Assembly: GCA_024277255.1 (NCBI GenBank) | Contig: JAJRVQ010000087.1 | Span: 62,001-126,000, forward strand | Direction of reading: 5' to 3' | Length of the DNA stretch: 64,000 nt | Source of the DNA: Acidobacteriota bacterium | Lineage (GTDB): Bacteria; Acidobacteriota; Thermoanaerobaculia; Multivoradales; SZUA-115 | Part shown: piece by piece, positions 17,804 to 26,299 of the stretch | Layout: each line of letters begins with the position of its first letter | Numbering within the stretch: position 1 is the stretch's first letter | Position numbers and translations under genes: made by a program | The notes under the pieces: model-generated | Told to the model about the DNA's origin: nothing | What the model saw: only the letters and a program-made list of their open reading frames with translations | Database searches by the model: none

Positions 17804-18172
17804 ATGAAACTGTTGATTCTGCTGCCTGCCGAGCTGGCTCCGCTAGCCTTCGCCCAGGCCGCCGCGCCTTCGCTGTTTGACATGGTGAAGAATCTGATGC
17901 CGGTCCTGGTCATCTTCGCCATTTTCTACTTCCTGCTGATCGCACCGATGCGCAAGCAGCGCCGGGAGCTACAGAGGGTAGTCGACAACCTCCAGAAGGG
18001 GGACCGTGTGGTCACCAACGGGGGAATTCACGGCCAGGTAGTGGCCGTGGAAGAGGGGATCGTATTGCTCAAGGTGGCGGACAACGTCAAGCTCAAGGTA
18101 TCCAAGTCAGCGGTCGCTGGCCTAGAGCCGACAGCGGGTAAGTCCCCTGATGGGAAAGGAACGAAGTCATGA
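17804..18172 (+). CDS. yajC: Preprotein translocase accessory subunit YajC
   Basis: This 122-residue protein has one N-terminal membrane helix (VLVIFAIFYFLLIAPM) and a basic cytoplasmic domain with the typical RKQRRELQRVVDNLQKGDRVVTNGG pattern (in order: KQRRE, LQKGDRV, TNGGIHG). YajC associates with SecDF and SecYEG. Start: ATG 17804 with GAGGA six bases upstream; the TTG just before it is less likely. Its last four bases overlap the secD start (ATGA). A perfect TTGACA lies at 17700-17705, but no convincing -10 box follows. Confidence 0.95.
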   Translation: MKLLILLPAELAPLAFAQAAAPSLFDMVKNLMPVLVIFAIFYFLLIAPMRKQRRELQRVVDNLQKGDRVVTNGGIHGQVVAVEEGIVLLKVADNVKLKVSKSAVAGLEPTAGKSPDGKGTKS

Positions 18173-19743
18173 AGAACAGCCTCACATGGCGAGCGGTCTT
18201 GATCGTGCTCGTCCTTGTCGCGGCGGTGTTTTCCGCCTATCCCTTGGAGGAGAAGATCCGCCTGGGCCTCGACCTTCAGGGTGGCATGCACATGATGCTG
18301 CGGGTCAAAACCGACGACGCGCTGCGTTCGGAGACGGACAAGGACATGGAGCGCTTGCGCCAGCAACTCAAGGAAGAGGGGATCAGCGGCGTCACGGTGA
18401 GCCGAACCGGCGATACTCAGTTTGAAGTGAACGGAGTGCCGGTGAATCGCAGAGAGGTGGTCAAGAAGCAGGCCGATCGCTATCTGGGTGGCTGGGGGTG
18501 GAGCTGGTCCGGCGATCTTCTTCGTTTCTCGATGGACACCGGCTATCGCGAACAACTCAAAGATCAGGCGGTGACCCAGGCGGAGCAGACGATCCGCAAC
18601 CGGGTCGATGCCTACGGCGTTTCGGAACCACTGATCTCCCGCCAGGGGATGGGGGGGCAGAACGATCGCCTGGTGGTGCAGCTGCCGGGTGTCGACGATC
18701 CGGATCGCATCCGCGAGCTGATTCAAAGTACCGCCTTCCTTGAATTCCGCTTCGCCCACCCGAATGTCGGGCCACAGGAAAGCCGCGAGGAGCTGCTCGG
18801 TGCCTTTGGCGGCTCTCTGCCGACCGATTATGAGATCTTCCCGGAAATCGTGCGCGACCAACTAATGCAAGAAGTGGGGCGCAAGTACTGGCCGATCGAG
18901 ACTCGGCGGGTGATCACCGGGCGCGATCTTCGCAATGCGAGATCCAGTAGCGATCAATTCGGCAAGCCCACGGTTGTTTTCGAGTTGACTCCCGAAGGTG
19001 GAGATATCTTCGGCACCGAGACGTCGGCCAACGTCGGCCGTAGCCTGGCGATCATCTTGGATGGCGTGGTTCAGTCCGCACCGACGATCAACGAGCGGAT
19101 CAGCGACAGGGGACAGATCACCGGCAGTTTCACCCGCGAACAGGTCGACGATCTGGCGCTGGTACTGCGCTCGGGTGCGCTGCCTGCCGGTATCGAGTAT
19201 CTGGAAGAGCGGACCGTTCGGCCGTCGCTCGGTCAGGACTCGATCGACAAGGGCGTTCGCGCGATCTTCATCGGTTCCCTCCTGGTGGTCTTGATGATGG
19301 TCGTTGTCTATAAGTTCTCTGGCATCAACGCGGTGGTGGCTCTGGCCCTCAACGTGGTCTTGGTGCTCGGTGCTCTCGCCTGGCTCGACGCGACTCTGAC
19401 CCTGCCGGGTCTGGCCGGAATCGTCCTGGTGATCGGTATGGCGGTGGATGCCAACGTGCTAATTTTTGAGCGCATCCGCGAGGAGCTGCATTCGGGGCGC
19501 ACGGTCAAATCGGCGGTCGAATCGGGCTTTTCCAAAGCCCTTTCGACCATCGTCGACGCCAACGTCACCACCTTGATCGCGGCGCTGTTCCTCTTCCAGT
19601 TCGGAACCGGGCCGATCCGCGGTTTTGCAGTCACCCTCTCTATCGGCATCCTGGCTTCGCTGTTCACCGCAGTGTTTGTCAGCCGTTTCATCTTCGATCT
19701 CGTTCTCTCCCGCCGAGAGCGGGTCGAGCGGCTCTCGATCTAG
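18169..19743 (+). CDS. secD: Protein translocase subunit SecD
   Basis: SecD is the larger half of the proton-driven SecDF motor that pulls exported proteins into the periplasm. Seen: the first membrane helix, GLDLQGGMHMML, a large periplasmic P1 region (about residues 45-330), and the C-terminal RND-type membrane domain with LGQDSIDKG, then GIVLVIGMAVDANVLIFERIREE with the conserved Asp and Arg needed for proton coupling. 524 residues is a normal length. Its start overlaps the yajC stop. secF follows after 16 bases. Confidence 0.96.
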   Translation: MKNSLTWRAVLIVLVLVAAVFSAYPLEEKIRLGLDLQGGMHMMLRVKTDDALRSETDKDMERLRQQLKEEGISGVTVSRTGDTQFEVNGVPVNRREVVKKQADRYLGGWGWSWSGDLLRFSMDTGYREQLKDQAVTQAEQTIRNRVDAYGVSEPLISRQGMGGQNDRLVVQLPGVDDPDRIRELIQSTAFLEFRFAHPNVGPQESREELLGAFGGSLPTDYEIFPEIVRDQLMQEVGRKYWPIETRRVITGRDLRNARSSSDQFGKPTVVFELTPEGGDIFGTETSANVGRSLAIILDGVVQSAPTINERISDRGQITGSFTREQVDDLALVLRSGALPAGIEYLEERTVRPSLGQDSIDKGVRAIFIGSLLVVLMMVVVYKFSGINAVVALALNVVLVLGALAWLDATLTLPGLAGIVLVIGMAVDANVLIFERIREELHSGRTVKSAVESGFSKALSTIVDANVTTLIAALFLFQFGTGPIRGFAVTLSIGILASLFTAVFVSRFIFDLVLSRRERVERLSI

Positions 19744-19759
19744 GCAGGAGTACAAGGTC

Positions 19760-21052
19760 ATGGAATTTTTCCGCGATACACAAATCGACTTCATGAAGTA
19801 CCGCAAGGTCTTCGTGCCGATTTCCTTTGCATTGTTGGTGCTCGGGGTCGTCTCCTTGTTTATGGTCAAGTTGAACGTCGGTATCGATTTTGCCGGTGGC
19901 ACACAGCTGACGGTGGCCTTTAGCGAGGAACCCGCGGTCGGTGAGTTGCGCGCCCTGCTGATCGAGGCCGGCGTCGAAGACGCTCAGCTTCAGCAGTTCG
20001 GCGGCGTGGATGCGAACAAGGTCCTGATCAAGACGAAGCACATCGACCCACCCAGAGTGGAGAGCGACGGGTCCGAAGATCAGGAAGCGCAGGGGGCTGA
20101 GGAGACGCAGGGTGCCGAGGAGGCGAATCATCAGGTTGGTGGTCGCAAGGCCATCGTCGATGCCTTGCATCGCCGGTACAACGCCGATCTCACCAAAGAT
20201 CTGGATCTCAACCGTGATGGCGCGAGTGCACTGTCGGCGGTTTTGCTGGATGCCGATCCTGACGGCGTGGTGGATTCGCTACCGGATGCCGGCCAGGCGC
20301 ACTACGCCGCTGTCGCTCAGGCGATTGCCGGGTTGCGCAAGGAGAAGGGCATCATCCGTTCCTGGGATGAAGTTGCATCCACCGCGGGAGTGAGTAGCGA
20401 AGCCGTGGCGTGGATGAAGGACCACATCGATCTTGGCAACTACTCGGTTGAAGGGGGCGGTGCAGTGGGCCCGGTGGTGGGCAAAGAGCTGCGGCAGAAA
20501 GGGATGCTGGCGATCATCATGTCGATGGTCGGCATGCTGGCCTATATCTGGTTGCGCTTCGAGTTGCGCTTCGGCATCGGCGCGCTGGTCGCGGTAGTGC
20601 ACGATGTGGCGATCACCCTCGGCCTCTTCGTCCTGGGAGGCTTCGAGTTCAACTTGACCACCATCGCCGCCTTCCTCACCGTCGTCGGTTACTCGGTGAA
20701 CGACAGTGTGGTCATCTTCGACCGCGTGCGCGAGAATATGAACAACCGAAACCGGCGGCTGCCGGTCATCGAGAGGATGAACCTGAGCCTCAACCAGACG
20801 TTGTCGCGGACTTTGCTGACGTCGGTGACGACCCTGCTGGCTGTCTGCGCTCTGTTCTTCCTCGGTGGAGAGGTGATTCACGGCTTCGCCTTCGTAGTGA
20901 TGATCGGCGTGATTGTGGGTACCTATTCCTCGGTCTTCATCGCCTGCCCGTTCGCCCTGCTGTGGGAGAACTACTTCGGCGGCAACGCTCGTGGCCGCCG
21001 CGCGCGAACCGCCCCTCGTCCCACGTCCGGCAAGCGCGGCCGGGCTGCATAG
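19760..21052 (+). CDS. secF: Protein translocase subunit SecF with a long periplasmic insertion
   Basis: SecF is the second subunit of the SecDF export motor. Seen: the first membrane helix, VGIDFAGGTQL, and from about residue 230 the family block VGPVVGKELRQKG followed by five membrane helices with GYSVNDSVVIFDRVREN and the SLNQTLSRTLLTS motif. The protein has 430 residues, while SecF is usually about 300. The extra ~130 residues (about 95-225) sit in the first periplasmic domain. They begin with a Glu/Gln/Gly-rich acidic stretch and contain DLNRDG and DADPDGVVD, both like EF-hand or dockerin calcium loops, followed by helical segments. Start: ATG 19760, since the upstream extension overlaps secD. 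The C-terminal tail is Arg-rich. Confidence 0.94.
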   Translation: MEFFRDTQIDFMKYRKVFVPISFALLVLGVVSLFMVKLNVGIDFAGGTQLTVAFSEEPAVGELRALLIEAGVEDAQLQQFGGVDANKVLIKTKHIDPPRVESDGSEDQEAQGAEETQGAEEANHQVGGRKAIVDALHRRYNADLTKDLDLNRDGASALSAVLLDADPDGVVDSLPDAGQAHYAAVAQAIAGLRKEKGIIRSWDEVASTAGVSSEAVAWMKDHIDLGNYSVEGGGAVGPVVGKELRQKGMLAIIMSMVGMLAYIWLRFELRFGIGALVAVVHDVAITLGLFVLGGFEFNLTTIAAFLTVVGYSVNDSVVIFDRVRENMNNRNRRLPVIERMNLSLNQTLSRTLLTSVTTLLAVCALFFLGGEVIHGFAFVVMIGVIVGTYSSVFIACPFALLWENYFGGNARGRRARTAPRPTSGKRGRAA

Positions 21053-21070
21053 TTTTGGCTGCTAACTGAC

Positions 21071-21099
21071 CTCACAGGCCGATCGCCTCGCCGTATAAT
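21071..21099 (+). promoter_or_regulatory. Promoter upstream of relA/spoT
   Basis: CTCACA (21071-21076), a 17-bp spacer and a consensus TATAAT (21094-21099) lie 50 bases upstream of the relA/spoT start. The -10 box is framed by the palindromic arms CGCCG and CGGCG, which could form an operator or simply a hairpin at the transcript start. Confidence 0.6.
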
Positions 21100-21149
21100 C
21101 GGCGTGGCGTTCGGACCTCATCGATTGTCGAGGTTGACGCCTTTTAAGT

Positions 21150-23393
21150 ATGGCCAAGGTCAAGCGTCTACCGCCTCCGCCGGTTCAAGAACCGGAAGCG
21201 GTGCGCTTTGATGACGTACTGGAGGTGTTGCGGTCTCACGGGCGGCCTGTCCACGAGGAGTTTCTGCGCCGGGTCTACGAGTTCTCCGCCGAATCGCATC
21301 GAGATCAGCGCCGCCGCTCCGGCGAGCCCTACCTGACCCATCCGGTCCACGTCGCCTACTTCCTGGCCGATCTCAAGTTTGACGACATCAGCGTCGCCGT
21401 AGGACTGCTGCACGATGTCCTGGAGGACACTCTGTGTACCCGCGAGGAGTTGGCGCAGCAATTCGGCGAAGAGGTTGCCGAGATCGTCGATGGGGTGACC
21501 AAGATCGGTCAGCATTTCTACGTGCGGCAGGACGAGGCTCAGGCTGAGACCTTCCGCAAGATGATTCTGGCCTCGGCGCAGGATATTCGGGTCATTGTTG
21601 TCAAGCTGGCGGATCGCCTGCACAACATGATGACGCTGGAGCACCTGCCGCCAGAAAAGCGTCGCCGCATCTCCCGCGAGACGCTGGAGATCTATGCGCC
21701 GATCGCTCATCGGCTCGGCATGGCGCGGGTGCAGGGCGATCTCGAAGATCTAGCCTTCTACTACCTCTATCCCCACCAGTTCAGCGAGCTGCACGGCAAG
21801 ATCGAAGAGAAACTCAAGGTCAGCCACGATCTGATTCAGGCCACTCACCAGCGGCTGCGCGAGAGCTTGAAAGAGGCGGGGATCGAGGCTGAGATCAGCT
21901 TTCGGGTCAAGCGGTACTACTCGATCTACCGCAAGCTGCGACGCCAGGAGATCGATATCTCGCAGCTCTACGACTATCTGGCCTTTCGAGTCGTCACTAC
22001 GACCTTGCGCGATGTGTACGGCATTCTCGGAGTTGTGCATCAGAAATGGCGTCCGGTCCCCGGGCGGTTCAAGGACTACATCGCGATGCCGAAGCCCAAC
22101 CTCTACCAATCGCTGCACACCACCGTCGTCGGTACCACGGGGCAGCCCTTCGAGGTACAGATTCGCACCCGCGAGATGGACTTGGTGGCTGAGGAGGGAA
22201 TCGCTGCGCACTGGCGCTACAAGGAAGGAAATGGCGACGGCCCGGAGGAAGATCCGAACATCGTCTGGTTGCGGCAGTTGCTCGAGTGGCAGAAAGAGGT
22301 TCAAGACCCACGGACCTTTCTGACCGGGCTCAAGGTCGACCTCTATCCGGACGAGGTCTATGTTTTTACTCCCAAGGGAGAGGTGATGTCTTTCCCGCGT
22401 GGAGCGACGCCTCTCGACTTCGCCTATCGAGTCCATACCGAACTCGGCCATCACTGCGTTGGCGCGCGGGTCAACGGTCGCCTGGTGCCGCTGCGCACCG
22501 CGCTGTCCAACGGCGACCAAGTCGAGGTGATGACCAATCCGAATCGCACCCCAAGTCGCGACTGGTTGAGTTTCGTCGTCACCTCGCGGGCAAGAAACAA
22601 GATCCGGCATTGGCTCAACACCGAGCAGAAGAAACGGGCCATGGATATCGGCAAGCGGGTGCTGGAAAAGGAGCTGCGCCGCTACAAGGTGAGCCTGAAG
22701 CGGTTCCTCGATGCGCCGAAGTTGGAGGCCTATCTGAGTTCCGAGGGGTACGCGCGTAGCGAGGACTTGTTGAGTGCTATCGGTTTCGGCAAGGCGAACC
22801 CACGGCAGGCCCTGCCCAAGATCCTCAGCGACGAGCAGCTCTCGCGCACCGCGGAGCCGGCCGGGATGCTGCGCCAGGCGGTGCGCAAGATTCTTCCCGG
22901 CGGTAGCCACGCGATCGAAGTCAAAGGGCACGGAGATCTTCTGGCCTTTCTCGCCAAGTGCTGCAATCCGCTGCCCGGCGAGGAAATTGTCGGCTACATC
23001 ACCCGTGGACGAGGTGTCTCGGTCCATTCGCGGGATTGCCCCAACGTGCGCAATCTTCTCTTCCATCCCGAGCGCGAAATCGCCGTGGACTGGGCCCGAG
23101 GCCGCGAGGAGCGGTACCAGATCACCCTGGTGATCGAGACCGCGGATCAGCCCGGGATGCTGGCCAGACTGACCGATGCCATCGCCAAGCTGGGATCCAA
23201 CATCACCCACATCGAGGCTGACACCTTCGAGACGGGCCGAGGCGAGATCAAGGTGGTCTGCGCGTTGAAGGATCTCAAGCAGCTGGAGAAACTCCTCAAG
23301 GGAATTCGCGCCATCCGCGGGGTCATCGACGTTCACCGCCGGATGGGTACCACCGGTCGCGCCGAGGGACCGCCGGCCTCTACCACGCCGTAG
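21150..23393 (+). CDS. Bifunctional (p)ppGpp synthetase/hydrolase, RelA/SpoT family
   Basis: This 747-residue long RSH protein makes and degrades the alarmone (p)ppGpp. Seen in order: an HD hydrolase domain with YLTHPVHVA and an intact HDVLEDT (around residues 88-94) and KLADRLHNM; a synthetase domain with FRVKRYYSIYRKL, an Asp in YDYLAFRV, and GRFKDYIAMPKPNLYQSLHT; a TGS domain starting VYVFTPKGEVM; a CCNPLPGEEIVGY zinc-finger/helical segment; and a C-terminal ACT domain (about 665-735). The HD residues are intact, so hydrolysis should work. The RXKD-type synthetase loop fits the bifunctional Rel/SpoT class. It has its own promoter behind secF. Confidence 0.95.
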   Translation: MAKVKRLPPPPVQEPEAVRFDDVLEVLRSHGRPVHEEFLRRVYEFSAESHRDQRRRSGEPYLTHPVHVAYFLADLKFDDISVAVGLLHDVLEDTLCTREELAQQFGEEVAEIVDGVTKIGQHFYVRQDEAQAETFRKMILASAQDIRVIVVKLADRLHNMMTLEHLPPEKRRRISRETLEIYAPIAHRLGMARVQGDLEDLAFYYLYPHQFSELHGKIEEKLKVSHDLIQATHQRLRESLKEAGIEAEISFRVKRYYSIYRKLRRQEIDISQLYDYLAFRVVTTTLRDVYGILGVVHQKWRPVPGRFKDYIAMPKPNLYQSLHTTVVGTTGQPFEVQIRTREMDLVAEEGIAAHWRYKEGNGDGPEEDPNIVWLRQLLEWQKEVQDPRTFLTGLKVDLYPDEVYVFTPKGEVMSFPRGATPLDFAYRVHTELGHHCVGARVNGRLVPLRTALSNGDQVEVMTNPNRTPSRDWLSFVVTSRARNKIRHWLNTEQKKRAMDIGKRVLEKELRRYKVSLKRFLDAPKLEAYLSSEGYARSEDLLSAIGFGKANPRQALPKILSDEQLSRTAEPAGMLRQAVRKILPGGSHAIEVKGHGDLLAFLAKCCNPLPGEEIVGYITRGRGVSVHSRDCPNVRNLLFHPEREIAVDWARGREERYQITLVIETADQPGMLARLTDAIAKLGSNITHIEADTFETGRGEIKVVCALKDLKQLEKLLKGIRAIRGVIDVHRRMGTTGRAEGPPASTTP

Positions 23394-23471
23394 AGCGCTA
23401 GGCGCTTCTCACCGGAAGGTGCCGCCCCTGGCAAAGCTGCCTTCGTGGAGCAGGAGGCGAGTTCCAGGCAC

Positions 23472-23538
23472 CCCTGGCGATGGTATGATAGATGCACAAG
23501 TCCGCAAATCGCTCTAGGAGTCGGTGCTATCGCCAGGG
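23472..23538. repeat. 10-bp inverted repeat around a possible -10 box upstream of the nuclease gene
   Basis: CCCTGGCGAT (23472-23481) and its exact complement ATCGCCAGGG (23529-23538) flank a TATGAT box at 23484-23489. A second pair, CCAGGCC and GGCCTGG, lies closer to the start (about 23580-23612). The leader may fold or bind a regulator; neither is shown. Confidence 0.35.
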
Positions 23539-23627
23539 CGGCGTAGTGCTCGCTCCTTGGCACTTTCCGAGATGGCCGTTCCAGGCCATCCGTGCCCAGG
23601 CCGGTGGCCTGGAATAGAGGAGAACGA

Positions 23628-25940
23628 ATGGCACCGAAGCTCGAGAAGAGAAGTTCCGCGACCCCTTGGTTGCTCTGGGTGGTCGGCCTACTCGCCGTTC
23701 CGGCGATGTTGATCGCCCAACCACCGGCCGGTTACTACACCACGGTGGACGCGTCGAATTCGGCCGCGCTACGGCTCACTTTGCACGATGTCATCGACGA
23801 TCACACCCTGTTTCCCTATACCAGTTCGGCGACCGATACCTGGGACATCCTCAACCTGGCCGACGAGGATCCCAACAATCCCAACAACATCATCGATCTC
23901 TATCGCAACGCCTCCTACGGCAAGATACCCGGCGGCTTCGGGCCCTACAACCGCGAGCACAGCTGGCCGAAGTCCTACGGCTTTCCGGTCAACGACAACC
24001 AGAACTACCCCTACACCGATTGCCATCAGCTGTTCGCGGCCGATGGCGGGTACAACGCGCAGCGCAGCAACAAGCCGTTCCGCAACTGCAACGCCGCCTG
24101 TGCCGAGTGGACCACCGACTTCAACGACGGCCGCGGCGGCGGCTCCGGGGTCTATCCGGGCAACTCGAACTGGACCACGGGCTCGTTCACCCAGGGAACG
24201 TGGGAAACCTGGGACGGTCGCAAGGGTGATGTCGCCCGCGCCCTTTTCTACATGGACGTGCGCTACGAGGGAGGAAATCACGGGATCACCGGCTTTCCCG
24301 AGCCCGATTTGCGGCTGACCGACGACGAGGCGCTGATCGATAGCTCGCGCACCGGCTCCAACGAGCCGGTCGGCTACATGGGGATGCTCTCGGTGCTCAT
24401 CCAGTGGCACCATCTCGACCCGCCGGACGATCGCGAGCGGATACGCAACGGGGTGGTCTTCGCTTTCCAGGGCAACCGCAACCCGTTCATCGATCACCCC
24501 GAGTGGGTCGACTGCCTCTTTGGTACCACCTGTGGCCCCGCCGATCTTATCGCGCCGGCGGCTCCGCTTGGTTTGATTTCCACCCCGGGCGCCGGCACGG
24601 TCACCCTCGATTGGCAGGCCAACACCGAGCCGGATCTGGTCGGCTATCGGGTATTTCGCTCGACCACCACCGGAGGGCCGTACAGCTCGATTACCCCCTC
24701 GCTGGTGGCGGGTACGCAACTGACCGATGCCGCGGTGGTCGAAGGGACGACCTATTTCTATGTCGTGCGCGCGGTCGACGCCAGCGGCAATGAAAGCCTC
24801 GATTCGAACGAGACCTTCGCCGCTGCGCTGCCGGGCGCTGGTGGCGGTGGAGGTGGCGGTTCGCTGGTGCTGAGCGAGGTACTCTACGATGTCTCCGGGG
24901 CCGATAACGGGTTCGAGTGGGTCGAGTTGTTCAACAGCGGGGAGGCCGCGGTGGATCTCTCGGGCTTCAGCCTCGGAGCCGGGGGGACGAGCTACACCAC
25001 AACCGTGGCGCAACTGTCGGGGATCATCGCGCCGGGGGCCACCTTCGTGGTCGGTGGGCCGACGGCGAGCACCGCCAACGCCAACCCGGTCTTCGATCTG
25101 GTTCTCAACTTCTCGCCTGATCTGCAGAACAGCGGCACGGCGGCCGATGGGGTCGCTCTCTTCGATGTGGCGGCGGCGCAGGTGACGGCGGTGACGGTAC
25201 CGATCGACGCGGTGCTCTATGGACCGGTCAACAGCAACGGCCTGATCGACGAGACTGGGGCGGCGAATCCGCCCGAGGTCGGTGATGTAGGGGCTGGCAT
25301 GTCGATCGAGCGTATCGACCTTGCCGGTACCTGGGTGGCTCAGGCAGCGCCGACACCCAACGCGACACCGCTCGCGCCAGGTCCCGGTCCAGGACCCGGC
25401 AATGCGGCACCGACGGTGACCCTTATCGCGCCGGCTGACGGCACGGTGATCGATGAGGGGCAGTCGCTCACCCTGAGCGCGACCGCTACGGATGCGGAGG
25501 ACGGAAATCTCGCCGGCCAGGTGAGCTGGTCCTCCGATCTCGATGGTGCACTGGGCACCGGGGGTTCGGTCACCGTGGCCCTCTCGGTCGGATCCCACAC
25601 CATCACCGCGTCGGTCACCGACAGCGGTGGTCTCAGCGCCTCGGCCACGGTGGGGATCACCGTCCAAGCGGTCTCACCGCCGCCTCCGCCTCCGACCGCC
25701 GACCAGGTGGTGATCACCAAGGCGGAGTGGGACAGTGGCAAACGCAAACTGAAGCTCAGAGGCACGGTCTCCGACCCCGCCGCGACGCTCACCGCCACCT
25801 TCGGCGGCCAGAGCTTCCCGGTGAGCAACGCCGGCGGCACCTTCAAGACCAGCTTCGGCAATGTGTCGGCCAACCCCGGCACGGTGACGGTGACCTCCAG
25901 CGGAGGGGGCAGCGATACGGCGGTGGTGACGCTGGACTGA
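23628..25940 (+). CDS. Secreted endonuclease I family nuclease with FN3 and lamin-tail domains
   Basis: This 770-residue exported protein should cut DNA or RNA outside the cell. Seen: a signal peptide (LLWVVGLLAVPAMLIAQ, residues ~14-31), then an endonuclease I (PF04231) core at about 34-295 with NREHSWPKS (likely active-site His), CHQLFAADGGYNAQRSN, GDVARALFYMDVRY and WHHLDPPDDRERIRN. After it come a fibronectin-III-like domain (about 305-395), a Gly-rich linker, a lamin-tail-like domain (about 405-570), a Pro/Gly linker, a PKD/Ig-like domain (about 590-690) and a beta-rich C-terminal segment. Start: ATG 23628 with AGAGGAG upstream. The two Cys near 'CNAAC' and 'CLFGTTC' suggest disulphides. 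There is no LPXTG or sorting tail I can name. Confidence 0.9.
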   Translation: MAPKLEKRSSATPWLLWVVGLLAVPAMLIAQPPAGYYTTVDASNSAALRLTLHDVIDDHTLFPYTSSATDTWDILNLADEDPNNPNNIIDLYRNASYGKIPGGFGPYNREHSWPKSYGFPVNDNQNYPYTDCHQLFAADGGYNAQRSNKPFRNCNAACAEWTTDFNDGRGGGSGVYPGNSNWTTGSFTQGTWETWDGRKGDVARALFYMDVRYEGGNHGITGFPEPDLRLTDDEALIDSSRTGSNEPVGYMGMLSVLIQWHHLDPPDDRERIRNGVVFAFQGNRNPFIDHPEWVDCLFGTTCGPADLIAPAAPLGLISTPGAGTVTLDWQANTEPDLVGYRVFRSTTTGGPYSSITPSLVAGTQLTDAAVVEGTTYFYVVRAVDASGNESLDSNETFAAALPGAGGGGGGGSLVLSEVLYDVSGADNGFEWVELFNSGEAAVDLSGFSLGAGGTSYTTTVAQLSGIIAPGATFVVGGPTASTANANPVFDLVLNFSPDLQNSGTAADGVALFDVAAAQVTAVTVPIDAVLYGPVNSNGLIDETGAANPPEVGDVGAGMSIERIDLAGTWVAQAAPTPNATPLAPGPGPGPGNAAPTVTLIAPADGTVIDEGQSLTLSATATDAEDGNLAGQVSWSSDLDGALGTGGSVTVALSVGSHTITASVTDSGGLSASATVGITVQAVSPPPPPPTADQVVITKAEWDSGKRKLKLRGTVSDPAATLTATFGGQSFPVSNAGGTFKTSFGNVSANPGTVTVTSSGGGSDTAVVTLD

Positions 25941-26299
25941 AGGCGGTCAGCTCTTGGCGTTTGGAGTCTCAGGGGTCGCAAGTAGGGCCCCATTTTTCTC
26001 GCTAATTTCTGCGTAACGTTCGCTGCTCTGGCGCGACAATTAGTAGTGAGACGAGTAAACTGAGGTATTCAGTACTACACTAGGGCCGCGCGGACGCTCT
26101 AGCGCCAAGTAGGCAGCTGGGAAGCCTGTCGTTGGTTGCGGCCTGGCGTCTCGCGCACAATCGTGATCAGGACACAGCCGCGGTGCGGCCGAACACCTGA
26201 AAGCAGTTCCTCACGCCACAACGCGTGCGAGGGAAACGAGTGGGAACTGACCGGCGCTCATTCCGAGCGTACGGTGAGTAAACTAGAAGGAGGAACGGA
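25941..26299. other. Non-coding gap before the S74-chaperone gene
   Basis: No gene is supported in these 359 bases. They are somewhat richer in A/T than the surroundings. The 9-mer GAGTAAACT occurs at 26053-26061 and again at 26076+200 (26276-26284); each copy contains a TAAACT box, so the region may hold tandem promoters for the exported protein that follows. No -35 box of good quality is seen. Confidence 0.4.

Noticed and set aside
23769..25667. 632-codon open frame on the minus strand inside the nuclease gene
   Set aside because: It is a mirror of the plus-strand gene in high-GC DNA, with Arg/Gly-rich, family-less protein. Similar shadows at 21750-23336, 12529-13917 and 29614-30831 were left out for the same reason.
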